From: Lachnospiraceae bacterium
Lineage (GTDB): Bacteria > Bacillota > Clostridia > Lachnospirales > Lachnospiraceae
NCBI GenBank assembly: GCA_017634065.1
Contig: JAGBOC010000016.1
Location: forward strand, 1 to 64,000
Length of the DNA stretch: 64,000 bases
Reading direction: 5' to 3'
Shown: piece by piece, positions 36,172-47,109 of the stretch
Position numbering within the stretch: position 1 is the first letter of the stretch
Layout of the letters: every line of letters starts with the position of its first letter
Position numbers and translations under genes: made by a program
Notes under the pieces: generated by a model
Seen by the model: only the letters and a program-made list of their open reading frames with translations
What the model was told of the DNA's origin: nothing
Database searches by the model: none

Positions 36172-37857
36172 TCATTTTATCCCAGCAATTTCTTTGTATA
36201 ATTTTTTATATTCTTTCGCAGAGTTTACCCACGAATAGTCTTTCTCACTCGCATTTTTAATTAATAGTTTAAATGTATCATAGTCATCATAATAAAGCGA
36301 CACTGCTTCTTTTATAGTAAATAGCAACTCGTGTGCATTGATATTTTGAAAAGCGAATCCTGTTCCTTCTTTTGTGAACTTATTAAATGGTATGACTGTA
36401 TCTTTAAGTCCACCTGTCTTTCTGACAATCGGTAGAGAAAGATATCTCATCGCTATAAGTTGGCTAAGCCCACAAGGTTCAAATATACTTGGCACCAAGA
36501 ATAAATCAGTCGCTGCATAGATTCTTCTTGATCTCTCTTCTGAAAAATAAATACTTGATGATACCTTTCCTTTATATTTATTTTCAAAATATCTAAATGA
36601 TTCTTCATATCTTGCATCACCTTGACCAAGTAAGACAAACTGTATATCCCTATAGTTAATCATTTCCTCAAATATAGCAGTTAGTAAATCCATTCCCTTT
36701 TGATCAGTAAGTCTGCTTACAAGGCCTATCATACATACATTCTCATCTTCTTTAAGTCCAAGTTCCTTTTGCAAACCTATCTTATTTTTCTTTTTAAGTG
36801 GCAATGTATCTATATCATAATTTACAAAAAGATTTTTATCAGTTTTAGGATTATAAACTTCATAATCTATACCATTTACAATTCCTCTAAATATACTTGC
36901 TCTTCTATTAAATATTTCTTCAAGTCCTTCTCCAAAAAAACTATTCTTTACTTCTTCAGCATAAGTAGGACTTACTGTTGTGATGCAGTCAGCATAATTG
37001 AGTGCTCCCATCATAAAGTTTACTGCATCTTTTTGTAAAAGTTGTCTTCTTGCATTTTCATATCGCTCAAGGTCAAGTGGGTCTTTTATCATATTTGGGT
37101 CAAACTTTCCCTGAAACTTTAGATTATGCACTGTGAAGATAGTTTTTAATTTTCTAAACTTTTCAAGTCCTTGATACATCTCTCGCAAATATACAGCAGA
37201 AAGTGCAGTATGCCAGTCATTTAAATGAAGTATCTCGGGACTGAAATCCATATATTCCAGTGCTTCAAGAAGTGCTTTTGAGAAAAATGCTATCCTTTCT
37301 CCATCATCAAAATATCCGTATGCCTTATCTCTCTTAAAATAATATTCATTATCTAAAAAATAAATTATGGTATTACCTGATTTAAGTTCATAGAGACCCA
37401 AGTATTGATTTCTCCAACTAAATGGCACATAGAACTCTGAAACCTTTACCATTTTCTTTTTGTACTCTTCTTTAATAGTAGAGAATAATGGCATTATAAG
37501 TCTTGTTTCAACACCTATGTCATTTAAATATCTTGGCAAAGCTCCTGCCACATCACCGAGTCCACCAGTTTTTATAAATGGTGATGCTTCAAATGCAGCG
37601 AAAAGAACTCTTACTTCTGGTTTCGCAGGTTTTACATCAATAGGCTTTTCATTCTGTGGTTTTTCATCTTGTTTCTTTTCATCTAATGACTTCTCTTCTG
37701 ATTGCTTTACATCTAAAGGTTTTGTCTCTGAAAGTTTTGTCTCCATTGGTTTAGCAACTTTTTCATCAGTTTCTTTAACCAAACTTTGCACTTTTGTATC
37801 ATTTACTTTCATAGGCGAACTATTTTGACTTTTACCATTTGTATAATCAGTGTTCAT
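36172..37857 (-). CDS. glgA: Glycogen synthase with extended N-terminus
   Basis: This enzyme elongates glycogen from ADP-glucose. The GT5 core begins near residue 82 and has KTGGLGDVAGALP for ADP-glucose binding and an IFEPCGLSQL motif near the C-terminus. The first 80 residues are a low-complexity Lys/Glu/Asp/Pro region with imperfect repeats such as KPLDVK, EKSLDEK and EKPIDVKP, absent from typical GlgA. The extension follows the only good ribosome-binding site (AGGAG before the ATG), so it is probably translated. Confidence 0.93.
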   Translation of the reverse strand: MNTDYTNGKSQNSSPMKVNDTKVQSLVKETDEKVAKPMETKLSETKPLDVKQSEEKSLDEKKQDEKPQNEKPIDVKPAKPEVRVLFAAFEASPFIKTGGLGDVAGALPRYLNDIGVETRLIMPLFSTIKEEYKKKMVKVSEFYVPFSWRNQYLGLYELKSGNTIIYFLDNEYYFKRDKAYGYFDDGERIAFFSKALLEALEYMDFSPEILHLNDWHTALSAVYLREMYQGLEKFRKLKTIFTVHNLKFQGKFDPNMIKDPLDLERYENARRQLLQKDAVNFMMGALNYADCITTVSPTYAEEVKNSFFGEGLEEIFNRRASIFRGIVNGIDYEVYNPKTDKNLFVNYDIDTLPLKKKNKIGLQKELGLKEDENVCMIGLVSRLTDQKGMDLLTAIFEEMINYRDIQFVLLGQGDARYEESFRYFENKYKGKVSSSIYFSEERSRRIYAATDLFLVPSIFEPCGLSQLIAMRYLSLPIVRKTGGLKDTVIPFNKFTKEGTGFAFQNINAHELLFTIKEAVSLYYDDYDTFKLLIKNASEKDYSWVNSAKEYKKLYKEIAGIK

Positions 37858-37867
37858 TTATTCTCTC

Positions 37868-38965
37868 CTAATCATTTGAGATAATCGCTGGTTTCTTGTC
37901 CGTTCCTTTATGAACTTCACCATCATCAATCATGACTGCTTTTTCTATGATAGCATCCTCTATGATAGCTTTCTTACCTATATGACACTTTTGCATTATA
38001 ACCGCATTTTTAATTTTTGCACCTTCTTCCACAACTACATCACGGAAGATAATTGAGTTCTCAATCTGACCTTTTATTATAGATCCTGTTCCTACAAGTG
38101 CATTTTTAACTTTTGCAGTATCAAAATATTTAACTGGTGGTGCATCATGAATCTTTGTATGTATAAGTCTATCTCCCATAAATAATTCTTTCATAACTTC
38201 TTCATTTAAAAGTTCTTTTGATACTTCCATATAATCTTGCACACTACTTATAGCTCTTGCAAAACCATTAAACTCATAAGTCGCTATAGAAAGTCTACTT
38301 ATATTTTCTGCTATTGCATCCATTACATCCATATAACTATAATCTTTGTACCAATCAAGTATCTTTATCATAGTATTCTTTTCAATGATGGTTGCATCAA
38401 GATAGAGATTGACTTTCTTTTCTCTCTTCTTAAGTCTTCTGATACCTTTTACCTTTCCTCTATCATCAAACTCAAGTACACAATCTCCTTCATCGCCAGT
38501 TGCATCTTTTTGATATACGAATGTTAGATTCGCATCCTTCTCAAGATGCAATTTTTCTACATCTCTAAAATCAATATTATATATCTTACTGCAAGTCGAA
38601 AGAACTAGTCTATCAAACTTTGTCTTTGTAAAGAACTGCATATTTCCACAACAGTCTCTTATAGAAAACTTGCCTTTGCCAAGGTCATAGCCATAGGTTG
38701 ACCCAGGTAAGATAAATAGTCCACCATTTTTTCTTGAAAGGCCAAAATCTTTTCCTGAACCTAAATGATCCATTATACTTCTATATATATGCGGAGTTAT
38801 AAGACCAACTTGAGTGATGCCACTATTTACCATATTTGAAAGTGAAAAGTCTATCATTCTATATCTGCTACCAAAAGGTATAGCTGCTATAGGTCTATGA
38901 GCTGTAAGTTTACCAAATCTTGAACTATTATAATTTGTTGAAATTAAACCTGCTAATCTTTCCAT
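37868..38965 (-). CDS. glgD: GlgD, regulatory subunit of ADP-glucose pyrophosphorylase
   Basis: This 365-residue protein is a GlgC paralogue with the nucleotidyltransferase fold and a C-terminal left-handed beta-helix. It lacks the full GGxGxRL pyrophosphorylase signature (it reads GLISTNYNSSRFGKLTAHR), as expected for GlgD. In Firmicutes it forms a heterotetramer with GlgC and modulates its activity. It follows glgC by nine bases. Confidence 0.92.
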   Translation of the reverse strand: MERLAGLISTNYNSSRFGKLTAHRPIAAIPFGSRYRMIDFSLSNMVNSGITQVGLITPHIYRSIMDHLGSGKDFGLSRKNGGLFILPGSTYGYDLGKGKFSIRDCCGNMQFFTKTKFDRLVLSTCSKIYNIDFRDVEKLHLEKDANLTFVYQKDATGDEGDCVLEFDDRGKVKGIRRLKKREKKVNLYLDATIIEKNTMIKILDWYKDYSYMDVMDAIAENISRLSIATYEFNGFARAISSVQDYMEVSKELLNEEVMKELFMGDRLIHTKIHDAPPVKYFDTAKVKNALVGTGSIIKGQIENSIIFRDVVVEEGAKIKNAVIMQKCHIGKKAIIEDAIIEKAVMIDDGEVHKGTDKKPAIISND

Positions 38966-38974
38966 ATACTCCTC

Positions 38975-40111
38975 CTATTTGTACACTTCGTTATCGCCAA
39001 TAAGTGCTATTTCTGCACCCTTTGATGAAGATCCAAGTTTTGCTTTTTCAGAGATGACACTTCCCTCTCCGACTATTGCTCTTACCACTTTCGCTCCTGC
39101 TTTCACAACTACATTTGGTAACAAAATTGAATCCACAACTTCAGCACCTTTTTCCACAGTCACATGAGTTGATAAAATTGATCTTGTTACTTTTCCATCT
39201 ATAAGGCAACCATTACTTACTAAGCTTTGATCAACCTTACCACTTGAGCCGACAAACTGTGGTGGAGATATATTAGAATTAGAATAAACTCTCAAATCTC
39301 TTGCAAATATATCTATGCTTGGATTATCTTTTAGTAAATCCATATTTGCTTCATAATAACTATCTATTGTTCCTATGTCTTTCCAATAGCCTTTAAACTC
39401 ATATGCAAGAAGTCTTTTTCCTTCAGACAAAAGTTTAGGTATGATATTTTTTCCAAAATCATGTTCGCTCTTTTTATCTACACTATCTTCAAGAAGAGCT
39501 TTACGAAGTACCTGCCAAGTAAATATATAGATACCCATAGATGCAAGTGTGCTATCTGGTTTCTTTGGTTTCTCTGTAAACTTCGTGATATTCAAATCCT
39601 TATCAACCGACATGATACCAAAACGACTTGCCTCTTCAAGAGAAACATTTATAACAGATACTGTGAGATCCGCTTTAGTATTCTTATGATACTGAAGCAT
39701 ATCATTATAATCCATCTTGTATAAATGGTCTCCAGACAAAATCAAAACATACTCTGGATTTTGCTCATCAATGAAATCTATATTTTTAAATATTGCATCT
39801 GCAGTTCCGTCATACCACGCTCCACCCTCTTCAGTAAAATATGGTGGTAGTAAACTCACTTGACCATTTAATCCATCAAGATCCCAACCTTCACCATTTC
39901 CAATATAAGAATTAAGAAGATATGGCTTATACTGTGTTAAGATTCCTACGGTATTAATATCGCTATTGATACAATTTGATAGAGCAAAATCAATGATACG
40001 ATACTTACCACCAAAAGAAACGGCAGGTTTTGCTATTCTTTTGGTTAATGCTTTTAATCTACTACCTTGTCCCCCCGCAAGTAACATTGCAATACATTCT
40101 TTCTTTTGCAT
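38975..40111 (-). CDS. glgC: ADP-glucose pyrophosphorylase catalytic subunit
   Basis: This 378-residue enzyme makes ADP-glucose from ATP and glucose 1-phosphate. It has [16 protein letters not shown], the [14 protein letters not shown] substrate motif, a DHLYKMDY metal motif and the C-terminal beta-helix used for allosteric control. It starts the glgC-glgD-glgA run, with AGGAGG before the ATG. Confidence 0.96.
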   Translation of the reverse strand: MQKKECIAMLLAGGQGSRLKALTKRIAKPAVSFGGKYRIIDFALSNCINSDINTVGILTQYKPYLLNSYIGNGEGWDLDGLNGQVSLLPPYFTEEGGAWYDGTADAIFKNIDFIDEQNPEYVLILSGDHLYKMDYNDMLQYHKNTKADLTVSVINVSLEEASRFGIMSVDKDLNITKFTEKPKKPDSTLASMGIYIFTWQVLRKALLEDSVDKKSEHDFGKNIIPKLLSEGKRLLAYEFKGYWKDIGTIDSYYEANMDLLKDNPSIDIFARDLRVYSNSNISPPQFVGSSGKVDQSLVSNGCLIDGKVTRSILSTHVTVEKGAEVVDSILLPNVVVKAGAKVVRAIVGEGSVISEKAKLGSSSKGAEIALIGDNEVYK

Positions 40112-40153
40112 AACTACCTCCTACTTTTCTCCTTATATGTAATTTAACATAAC

Positions 40154-42574
40154 TTATTTCCAAATCTCTTCGTAATACTCTTTTATAGTTCTATCTGATG
40201 AGAAGTAACCAGCTTTTGCAATATTTACAAGTGATATTTGATTAAACTTTTTTCTATCTCTATATAAGTCTATCATCTCATTTGATTTCTTTATATAGTC
40301 ATCAAAATCTTTTATAACCATATACTGGTCGCCATATTTGAAGAGTTCATCATATATGTCAAAGAAATCAACTTTGTTAGTAGCGGTAAGTTTTCCCAAT
40401 AATTGATTCCTAATTTCTCCAAGTCTATGGTCATCATCTGCTACCTTCGCTGGGAAATAACCTGCTTGTCTGACCTTCTCTACTTCATCTTCGCGAAGCC
40501 CAAATATTTTTATATTATCTTCTCCTACCAAATTATAAATCTCTACATTTGCCCCATCCATCGTTCCAAGAGTCACAGCGCCATTAAACATAAACTTCAT
40601 ATTTCCAGTTCCTGATGCTTCTTTTCCAGCAAGAGAGATTTGTTCACTTATATCTGCTGCAGGATATATTATCTCTCCACTTGTCACACAGAAGTTTTCT
40701 ATAAATACTACTTTCAATAAATCTTTTACTGCTGGGTCGTTATTTACAAGGTCTACGATTGTATTATAAAGTTTGATAGTCTTCTTGGCAAATGCATAAC
40801 TTCCTGCCGCCTTTCCAGACATAACAAATGTTTGTGGATGGACATCTTTGATACTTCCACTCTTTATTCCATTATAAGTATTTAGTATTTTAAACATAAA
40901 TAGTAATTGTCTTTTATAAGCATGAATTCTTTTTACTTGCACATCAAATATCGAATTAGGATCCACAACTATACCGTTATTCTTTTGTATGTATTTAGCA
41001 AGATTCATCTTATTTTGAATTTTAATTTTAGAAAGTTCATCAAGTACGCCTTCATCATCTTTGTATTTCAAAAACTTCTCAAGTTTTGAAGCATCTTTCT
41101 TAAACTCTTTGCCTATAGTATTTGTAAGTAAGTTGGTAAGTCCCTCATTTGCAGACAATAAAAATCTTCTATGGCTTACACCATTTGTCTTATTGCAAAA
41201 CTTTTCAGGCATAAGCTTATACAATTCATGGAGTGTTTCTTTCTTTATTATTTCAGAGTGAATAGCAGCAACACCATTCACATGATGGCTACATATAACT
41301 GAAAGCACTGGCATATTGACATGTCCATCATAGAGTATTGAATTATTTGGAGTTCTTGGGACAGTATATCCTGCCTCTTTATCAAGTTTCTCAAAAAATC
41401 TTCTATTGATCTCTTCAATAATCATATAGATACGAGGCACAACCTTCATCATAAGATCAATAGGCCACTTCTCAAGAGCTTCTGGCATAACTGTATGGTT
41501 AGTGTATGCAATCGTATGAGTTGTTATATCATATGCCTTATCCCAACTAAGTTCATAGTCATCAACAAGTATTCTCATAAGTTCTGGTATACACATAGTA
41601 GGGTGAGTGTCATTTATATGTATCGCAACTTGATTTGGGAATTCATCCCAATTATTTACACCATGCCCTTTTACAAATCTTCTAACTATATCTTGCACTC
41701 CAGCTGACACAAGAAGATATTCTTGCTCAAGTCTAAGTCTTTTTCCGACTGCATTTCTATCATCAGGATAAAGAATCGCAGTTATAGCTTCTATCTCATT
41801 TCTATGTTTTACTGCAGTTGAATAGTCGCCATTATTAAATGCATCAAGGTCAAACTTTTCATCCTTTGGAGATGCATACCAAAGCCTGAGTGAGTTTACA
41901 TGATCGCATCCATAACCTACTATTGGTATGTCATAAGGGATGGCTCTAACTTCTCTATAATCTCTATAATGAAACTTAAAATTACCATCAACCCATTCTC
42001 TATCTACAACACCACCGAGTTTAACCATCTGAACTCTATCATTTCTTCTATCTTCAAATGGATAAGCATTAAGTAACCAATTGTCTGGAAGCTCTATCTG
42101 CTCTCCATCAACTATCTTTTGTCTAAAAAGTCCAAATCTATATCGAAGACCCATACCCATGGCATTTATACCAAGTGATGCAAGTGAATCCATAAAACAA
42201 GCGGCAAGTCTACCAAGACCACCATTACCAAGACCAGGGTCTGCCTCTTCATTAAATATCTCTTCCAAATCAAATCCAAGTTTATTCATACCGTCACGAA
42301 CTTTTTCAAGGAGACCAAACTGAACAAGATAATCTTTAAGTAGCCTTCCTATCAAAAATTCCATAGAGAAATAATATATCTCTTTTTCCTTTTTCTCAAA
42401 ACTTTCTTTTACAATTTCAGATCGCTTCTGCTTGGCAACTGAAATCAACATATGGCAAAGTGTCTCATATGCCTCTCTTACTGATAAAAGTTCTACTTCT
42501 TTTCCATGCACTCTTTTTGCATAATACTTAAAATCTTCTACAAAGTTTTTCTTACTAAAATCCATTAGCTTCAC
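40154..42574 (-). CDS. glgP: Glycogen/maltodextrin phosphorylase
   Basis: This 806-residue GT35 enzyme releases glucose 1-phosphate from glycogen. It shows GNGGLGRLAACFMDSLA near residue 115 and the PLP-binding region EASGTGNMKFMFNGA near 660, where the lysine forms the Schiff base. Length is normal. The gene lies between glgB and glgC, so synthesis and breakdown enzymes share one cluster. Confidence 0.96.
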   Translation of the reverse strand: MKLMDFSKKNFVEDFKYYAKRVHGKEVELLSVREAYETLCHMLISVAKQKRSEIVKESFEKKEKEIYYFSMEFLIGRLLKDYLVQFGLLEKVRDGMNKLGFDLEEIFNEEADPGLGNGGLGRLAACFMDSLASLGINAMGMGLRYRFGLFRQKIVDGEQIELPDNWLLNAYPFEDRRNDRVQMVKLGGVVDREWVDGNFKFHYRDYREVRAIPYDIPIVGYGCDHVNSLRLWYASPKDEKFDLDAFNNGDYSTAVKHRNEIEAITAILYPDDRNAVGKRLRLEQEYLLVSAGVQDIVRRFVKGHGVNNWDEFPNQVAIHINDTHPTMCIPELMRILVDDYELSWDKAYDITTHTIAYTNHTVMPEALEKWPIDLMMKVVPRIYMIIEEINRRFFEKLDKEAGYTVPRTPNNSILYDGHVNMPVLSVICSHHVNGVAAIHSEIIKKETLHELYKLMPEKFCNKTNGVSHRRFLLSANEGLTNLLTNTIGKEFKKDASKLEKFLKYKDDEGVLDELSKIKIQNKMNLAKYIQKNNGIVVDPNSIFDVQVKRIHAYKRQLLFMFKILNTYNGIKSGSIKDVHPQTFVMSGKAAGSYAFAKKTIKLYNTIVDLVNNDPAVKDLLKVVFIENFCVTSGEIIYPAADISEQISLAGKEASGTGNMKFMFNGAVTLGTMDGANVEIYNLVGEDNIKIFGLREDEVEKVRQAGYFPAKVADDDHRLGEIRNQLLGKLTATNKVDFFDIYDELFKYGDQYMVIKDFDDYIKKSNEMIDLYRDRKKFNQISLVNIAKAGYFSSDRTIKEYYEEIWK

Positions 42575-42686
42575 TCCCTATATATAATTATTCATTGACA
42601 AACAATTTAGTATCCATAACTCCAACTACATTTATAGTCTTCATAGTTAATGTGGCAAACCGCTTGAGAACCTCTTCCCGTATTTA

Positions 42687-44771
42687 TTATGCTTTCAATT
42701 TTAAGATCACTGCCGACAACTTTGGTAATTTCACTTCAATATAATTTTCTCTACCATGAACTTTCTTACTCTCATCATGAATGACTTTATCTAAACTACT
42801 CTCGCTATCATCATTTTGCTTTTCAATTTTTTTATTCACATTTAAAAGTATGTTATTTGCTTTTACACTTTTTAAGTTTTGCTTCTTAATACCGTTCTTT
42901 AATTCTTTATCTTCATCTTCGTATACATATTTACTTTCTATTACGTGGTCATTTATACAAGTGCCAGAACCGCCCCACTTCACATCATTTGAGTTTACTA
43001 TCTCCTCATACTTGCCAGGCATATTTACTCCAAGCCTAAAGTTTTCAATCTCATCTTTACCAAAATTAAGTATCACGATACATCTATCTTTTGGGTTAAG
43101 TGCAATTCTCTCATATATAAATATATGTTGCTTTGCATTACCTGCATCTATCCAATTAAATCCTTCCCATACCGCCTGATCTTTTTCGTAAAATGATTTT
43201 TCTTTAAGATATAGATGATTCATCATCTTTACAAACTCGTGATGTTTCTTGTGTTTATCTACATCAAGCAAAAACCATTCAAGTTGCTCATAATATCTCC
43301 ACTCAATAAATTCAGGAAATTCATTCCCCATAAAGTTTAGAACTGCACCAGTTCTTGTAATTTGATATACGAGAAGTGTTTTGATCTGTGCAAACTTCTC
43401 ATCATAACTACCTGGCATCTTATTTATTATGGAAGCTTTCCCGTGGACAACCTCATCATGGCTAAGTGAGAGCACATAGTTTTCAGCCTCTGCATATGAC
43501 ATTGAAAAAGTAAACATATTATGATTCTGTTCTCTATATGGGAAATCAGACTTTAAGTAATTAAGTGTGTCATGCATCCAACCCATATCCCATTTATAAT
43601 GAAATCCAAGTCCACCTAACTCTTTTGGTTTTGTCACATTTGGCCAAGCTGTAGACTCTTCTGCTATAGTCATAACCCCTTTATAATTTTCTCCAATTAA
43701 CTTATTTAGATTTTGGATAAATGAGATAGCTTCAAGATTTCCTTCATCACCATATTTATTAAATACTTTTTCAGCTGGATTATCTACACCATAATTCAAA
43801 TAAAGCATACTTGACACACCATCAAATCGTATGCCATCAATATGATATTTATCAAGTAAAAAAATCGCTGATGAGTTTAAAAATGACAAAACTTCTTTCT
43901 TACAATAATTAAATGTCATTGTTCCCCAATGTTTATGCTCTTTACCATCATACACTGGCTTCCCATCAAAGTACCTAAGCCCATGTTCATCCATACAAAA
44001 GTGTCCAGGCACCCAATCAAGTATGACACCTATATTATTCTTGTGACATTCATTCACAAAATACATAAAATCTTTCGGATTACCATATCTTGATGTGATA
44101 GCAAAATATCCTGTCGCCTGATAACCCCAAGAGCCATCATAAGGATGTTCATTTAGTGGCATCACTTCTATATGAGTGTATCCCATTTCTTTTACATATT
44201 TCACAAGTGATTCTGCAAGTTCTCTATATGTGAAAAAATCTTCTACTGGCACATCATCTGGTTTATTTCTCCAGATGCCAGTACTGTGTTGCATAAATGA
44301 ACCAAAATGCATTTCATAAATATTTTTTGGCTTATAAAAATGTTCGTTCTTACTTCTTTCTTCTATAAACTTTTTATCATCCCATTTGAAACCTTCCAAG
44401 TCAAATATCTTTGAAGCCGTGTTAGGACGAACCTCTGCATAAAAGGCATAAGGGTCTGCTTTATAAATATCTCTATACTCTGGTGTTGTGATAAGATATT
44501 TATAGAGATCATTTTCTTTTAAGCCTTCTATAAATGCTACCCAACATCCTGTTTCATCTATTTTTTGCATCTCACCAAGTTCAGTTTTTTTCCAATCACA
44601 AAAATCACCAACTACAAAAACTTTGACAGCATTTGGAGCATACACTAAGAATCTAACACCATCTTTTCCTTCATACTTAAACTTATGAGCGCCAAAAATA
44701 TTATAGGACTCATAATCTTCGCCGTTATTAAATAGAAAAATCTGGTCTATTGTTATGCCATATAGCTCCAT
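42687..44771 (-). CDS. glgB: 1,4-alpha-glucan branching enzyme
   Basis: This 694-residue GH13_8-type enzyme makes alpha-1,6 branches. It has an N-terminal CBM48-like domain, IRFDGVSSML with the nucleophile Asp, AEEST with the catalytic Glu and SHDEVVHGK with the third acid. In the C-terminal beta domain a charged insertion of about 55 residues (about 617-672, rich in Lys, Asp and Ser) separates two conserved strands. It is the first gene of the glycogen cluster. GGAGG precedes the ATG. Confidence 0.95.
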   Translation of the reverse strand: MELYGITIDQIFLFNNGEDYESYNIFGAHKFKYEGKDGVRFLVYAPNAVKVFVVGDFCDWKKTELGEMQKIDETGCWVAFIEGLKENDLYKYLITTPEYRDIYKADPYAFYAEVRPNTASKIFDLEGFKWDDKKFIEERSKNEHFYKPKNIYEMHFGSFMQHSTGIWRNKPDDVPVEDFFTYRELAESLVKYVKEMGYTHIEVMPLNEHPYDGSWGYQATGYFAITSRYGNPKDFMYFVNECHKNNIGVILDWVPGHFCMDEHGLRYFDGKPVYDGKEHKHWGTMTFNYCKKEVLSFLNSSAIFLLDKYHIDGIRFDGVSSMLYLNYGVDNPAEKVFNKYGDEGNLEAISFIQNLNKLIGENYKGVMTIAEESTAWPNVTKPKELGGLGFHYKWDMGWMHDTLNYLKSDFPYREQNHNMFTFSMSYAEAENYVLSLSHDEVVHGKASIINKMPGSYDEKFAQIKTLLVYQITRTGAVLNFMGNEFPEFIEWRYYEQLEWFLLDVDKHKKHHEFVKMMNHLYLKEKSFYEKDQAVWEGFNWIDAGNAKQHIFIYERIALNPKDRCIVILNFGKDEIENFRLGVNMPGKYEEIVNSNDVKWGGSGTCINDHVIESKYVYEDEDKELKNGIKKQNLKSVKANNILLNVNKKIEKQNDDSESSLDKVIHDESKKVHGRENYIEVKLPKLSAVILKLKA

Positions 44772-44858
44772 ATTGCCTCCACATATTTCTCAAATACAAA
44801 AACTGATCTGCCCTTATAGGCAAATCTATAATATGTCTATTTTATCATTATGACATAT

Positions 44859-44887
44859 AAAAAACAAGGTGCAATACCTTGTTTTTT
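44859..44887 (-). terminator. Terminator after the dUTPase gene
   Basis: AAAACAAGGT (44861-44870) pairs with ACCTTGTTTT (44876-44885) and ends in a T-run on the minus strand. It separates the dUTPase/gpmI unit from the glycogen cluster. A TTGTTT at its edge and TAAAAT 17 bases further could form a weak glgB promoter. Confidence 0.85.
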
Positions 44888-44920
44888 CAAGCTTTTTTAA
44901 GATTATAAGTTACTTGTCAT

Positions 44921-45439
44921 TTAATTTTTCTTATCAGTACTTCCAAAACCACCATTTCTAATTCCATTTGTATCATCATCATCTGTTATGAGATAATTCA
45001 TAAAAATACCTTGGCAAATGGCATCCCCTTCATTTATCATAAGAGTTGTATGTAAAGTATTTCTAAACTTGGCTTGAATATGACCTTCATTATCGGCATA
45101 AAAATAATCTGAATCAATGACACCTATTGTGTTTGTAAGTTGAAAGCCATACTTGAAACCTAACCCAGACCTTGGCACTATAAATAAAACTACTCTATCA
45201 TCCATTTCAGCTTTTATGCCAAGTGGAATGTGCACCATTTCACCTGGTTCCAATTTAAATGAAAATGGACTATACATATCATATCCAGCAGAACCAGTAG
45301 TGGCTCTTTTAGGTAATTTTATATTTGCATATTGGTCGTTTTTACTAATGACTTGTTTTTCATTTCCACTTGCATCATATACTTTGCAAGTTGAGTCTTT
45401 AAGCCACTGCTTTTCACTTATCTTATAAAACTTAATCAT
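44921..45439 (-). CDS. dut: dUTP diphosphatase
   Basis: This 172-residue homotrimeric enzyme hydrolyses dUTP to dUMP. The five-motif order is visible: AGYDMYS, a PRSGLG motif for the nucleotide, GVIDSDY with the catalytic Asp, a RNTLH region and the C-terminal RNGGFGSTDK arm. It lies 17 bases after gpmI. Confidence 0.92.
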   Translation of the reverse strand: MIKFYKISEKQWLKDSTCKVYDASGNEKQVISKNDQYANIKLPKRATTGSAGYDMYSPFSFKLEPGEMVHIPLGIKAEMDDRVVLFIVPRSGLGFKYGFQLTNTIGVIDSDYFYADNEGHIQAKFRNTLHTTLMINEGDAICQGIFMNYLITDDDDTNGIRNGGFGSTDKKN

Positions 45440-45456
45440 CTTCGCTCCTCAATAAG

Positions 45457-47028
45457 TTATACTTCCACTATACTCTTCTCCCATCCATCTGGCACTTTAT
45501 ATCCCATAAGTGTCACTATAGTTCCTGCCACATTTGCAAGGCCAAAGTTTCCATCACTTAACTTAAACTTATTTTTATCTTCATCTATTATGAACCAAAC
45601 TTTATTTAGTGAGTGAGCAGTTCTTATCTGATCTGGATTTTTATATTCATACATTTGATCTGAATTTCCGTGGTCAGCTACTACAAGCAAAAGTACATTA
45701 TTCTTTTTACATTCTTCTCTTATTCTTGTAAGTTCTATATCCACACATTCAAGTGCAACTCTTGTAGCAGTGAGACTTCCAGTATGACCAACCATATCAC
45801 CATTTGGGAAATTACATCTTATGAAAGAATATTTTTTATCATTTATTGCTTCTATCATTGCATCAGCAATCTCTCCTGCCTTCATCCATGGTCTCTGGTC
45901 AAATGGACAATTGTCACTTGGTATCTCTTTGTAAGTTTCATACTCTTCACTTACTTTACCACTTCTATTTCCATTCCAAAAGTAAGTGACATGTCCATAC
46001 TTTTGAGTTTCAGAAACTGCATACTCATATAATTTATTTTTAACCATAAAATCAGTTAATGTATTAGAAATCTGTGGTGGATTTACAAGATATTTTTTAG
46101 GTATCTTTAAGTCACCATCATATTCAAGCATTCCTGCAAATACAACATTTGGTCTCTTCCCTCTATCAAAATATGGAAAGTCGTCATCATCAAATGCCAT
46201 TGAAATCTCGATAGCCCTATCACCTCTAAAATTGAAAAGCACTACACTGTCACCATCTTCAATCTTTCCGATTGGTTTATCAGCATCTGCAATTACAAAT
46301 GGTGGCAAATACTGATCTGATTCACAACCTTCATTATAATATGTATTGATTGCTTCTTTTGCATTTGAAAAAAACTTTCCTACACCATGTACATGTGTAT
46401 CATATCCTTTTTTCACCATCTCCCAGTCAGCTTTATATCTATCCATAGTTATAAGCATCCTACCACCGCCACTTGCTATAGCAGCGTGGAAATTATCATC
46501 ATTTAACTCATTAAAACAATTTTCAATCATCTCAACATATTTAAGAGCTGACTTTGATGGCACATCTCTGCCATCAAGTAATGCATGTACAAAACATTTT
46601 TTTACTCCCGCTGATTTTGCATTTTTAATCAAGTCAATGAGATGTGAAATATTTGAATGAACATTTCCATCCGAGAGTAGTCCTATAAAATGAAACTTTG
46701 AATCATTCTTTTTACAATTCTCAACCAAGTTTCTCCAGGTATCAGTCTCGTATATCTTTCTTGTGGCGATAGCCTCATCTACAAGTTTTGCTCCTTGAGA
46801 AATAATCTGTCCTGAACCAAGAGCATTGTGACCTACTTCACTATTTCCCATGTCATCATCACTTGCAAGTCCAACGGCAGTTCCGTGTGCTGATATAGCA
46901 GTACAAAATGATTTTTCTATCATTTCTTTGTAAGTTGGCATATAAGCCACCTCAACCATATCACCTTTGTCTTTTCTTCCTATACCCACGCCATCAAGTA
47001 CAGCAATCGCAATTCTTTCATACTTCAT
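45457..47028 (-). CDS. gpmI: Cofactor-independent phosphoglycerate mutase
   Basis: This 523-residue Mn2+-dependent enzyme interconverts 3- and 2-phosphoglycerate. It starts with IAIAVLDGVGIG, has the active-site serine in GNSEVGHNALGSG and a VVADHGNSDQM metal motif near the C-terminus. No ribosome-binding site is visible before the ATG. It shares a transcription unit with dut. Confidence 0.95.
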   Translation of the reverse strand: MKYERIAIAVLDGVGIGRKDKGDMVEVAYMPTYKEMIEKSFCTAISAHGTAVGLASDDDMGNSEVGHNALGSGQIISQGAKLVDEAIATRKIYETDTWRNLVENCKKNDSKFHFIGLLSDGNVHSNISHLIDLIKNAKSAGVKKCFVHALLDGRDVPSKSALKYVEMIENCFNELNDDNFHAAIASGGGRMLITMDRYKADWEMVKKGYDTHVHGVGKFFSNAKEAINTYYNEGCESDQYLPPFVIADADKPIGKIEDGDSVVLFNFRGDRAIEISMAFDDDDFPYFDRGKRPNVVFAGMLEYDGDLKIPKKYLVNPPQISNTLTDFMVKNKLYEYAVSETQKYGHVTYFWNGNRSGKVSEEYETYKEIPSDNCPFDQRPWMKAGEIADAMIEAINDKKYSFIRCNFPNGDMVGHTGSLTATRVALECVDIELTRIREECKKNNVLLLVVADHGNSDQMYEYKNPDQIRTAHSLNKVWFIIDEDKNKFKLSDGNFGLANVAGTIVTLMGYKVPDGWEKSIVEV

Positions 47029-47109
47029 AACTATTTACTATGCGCTAGTTTTTCGCATATCCCCTTTCACATTTCTTTAACTCAATCTGCTATCTATAGG
47101 TCATATATC

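Noticed and set aside
45457-47040. gpmI as a fourth leaderless gene.
   Set aside because: No ribosome-binding site is seen, but there is no convincing -10 at the required position, so the case is not supported.
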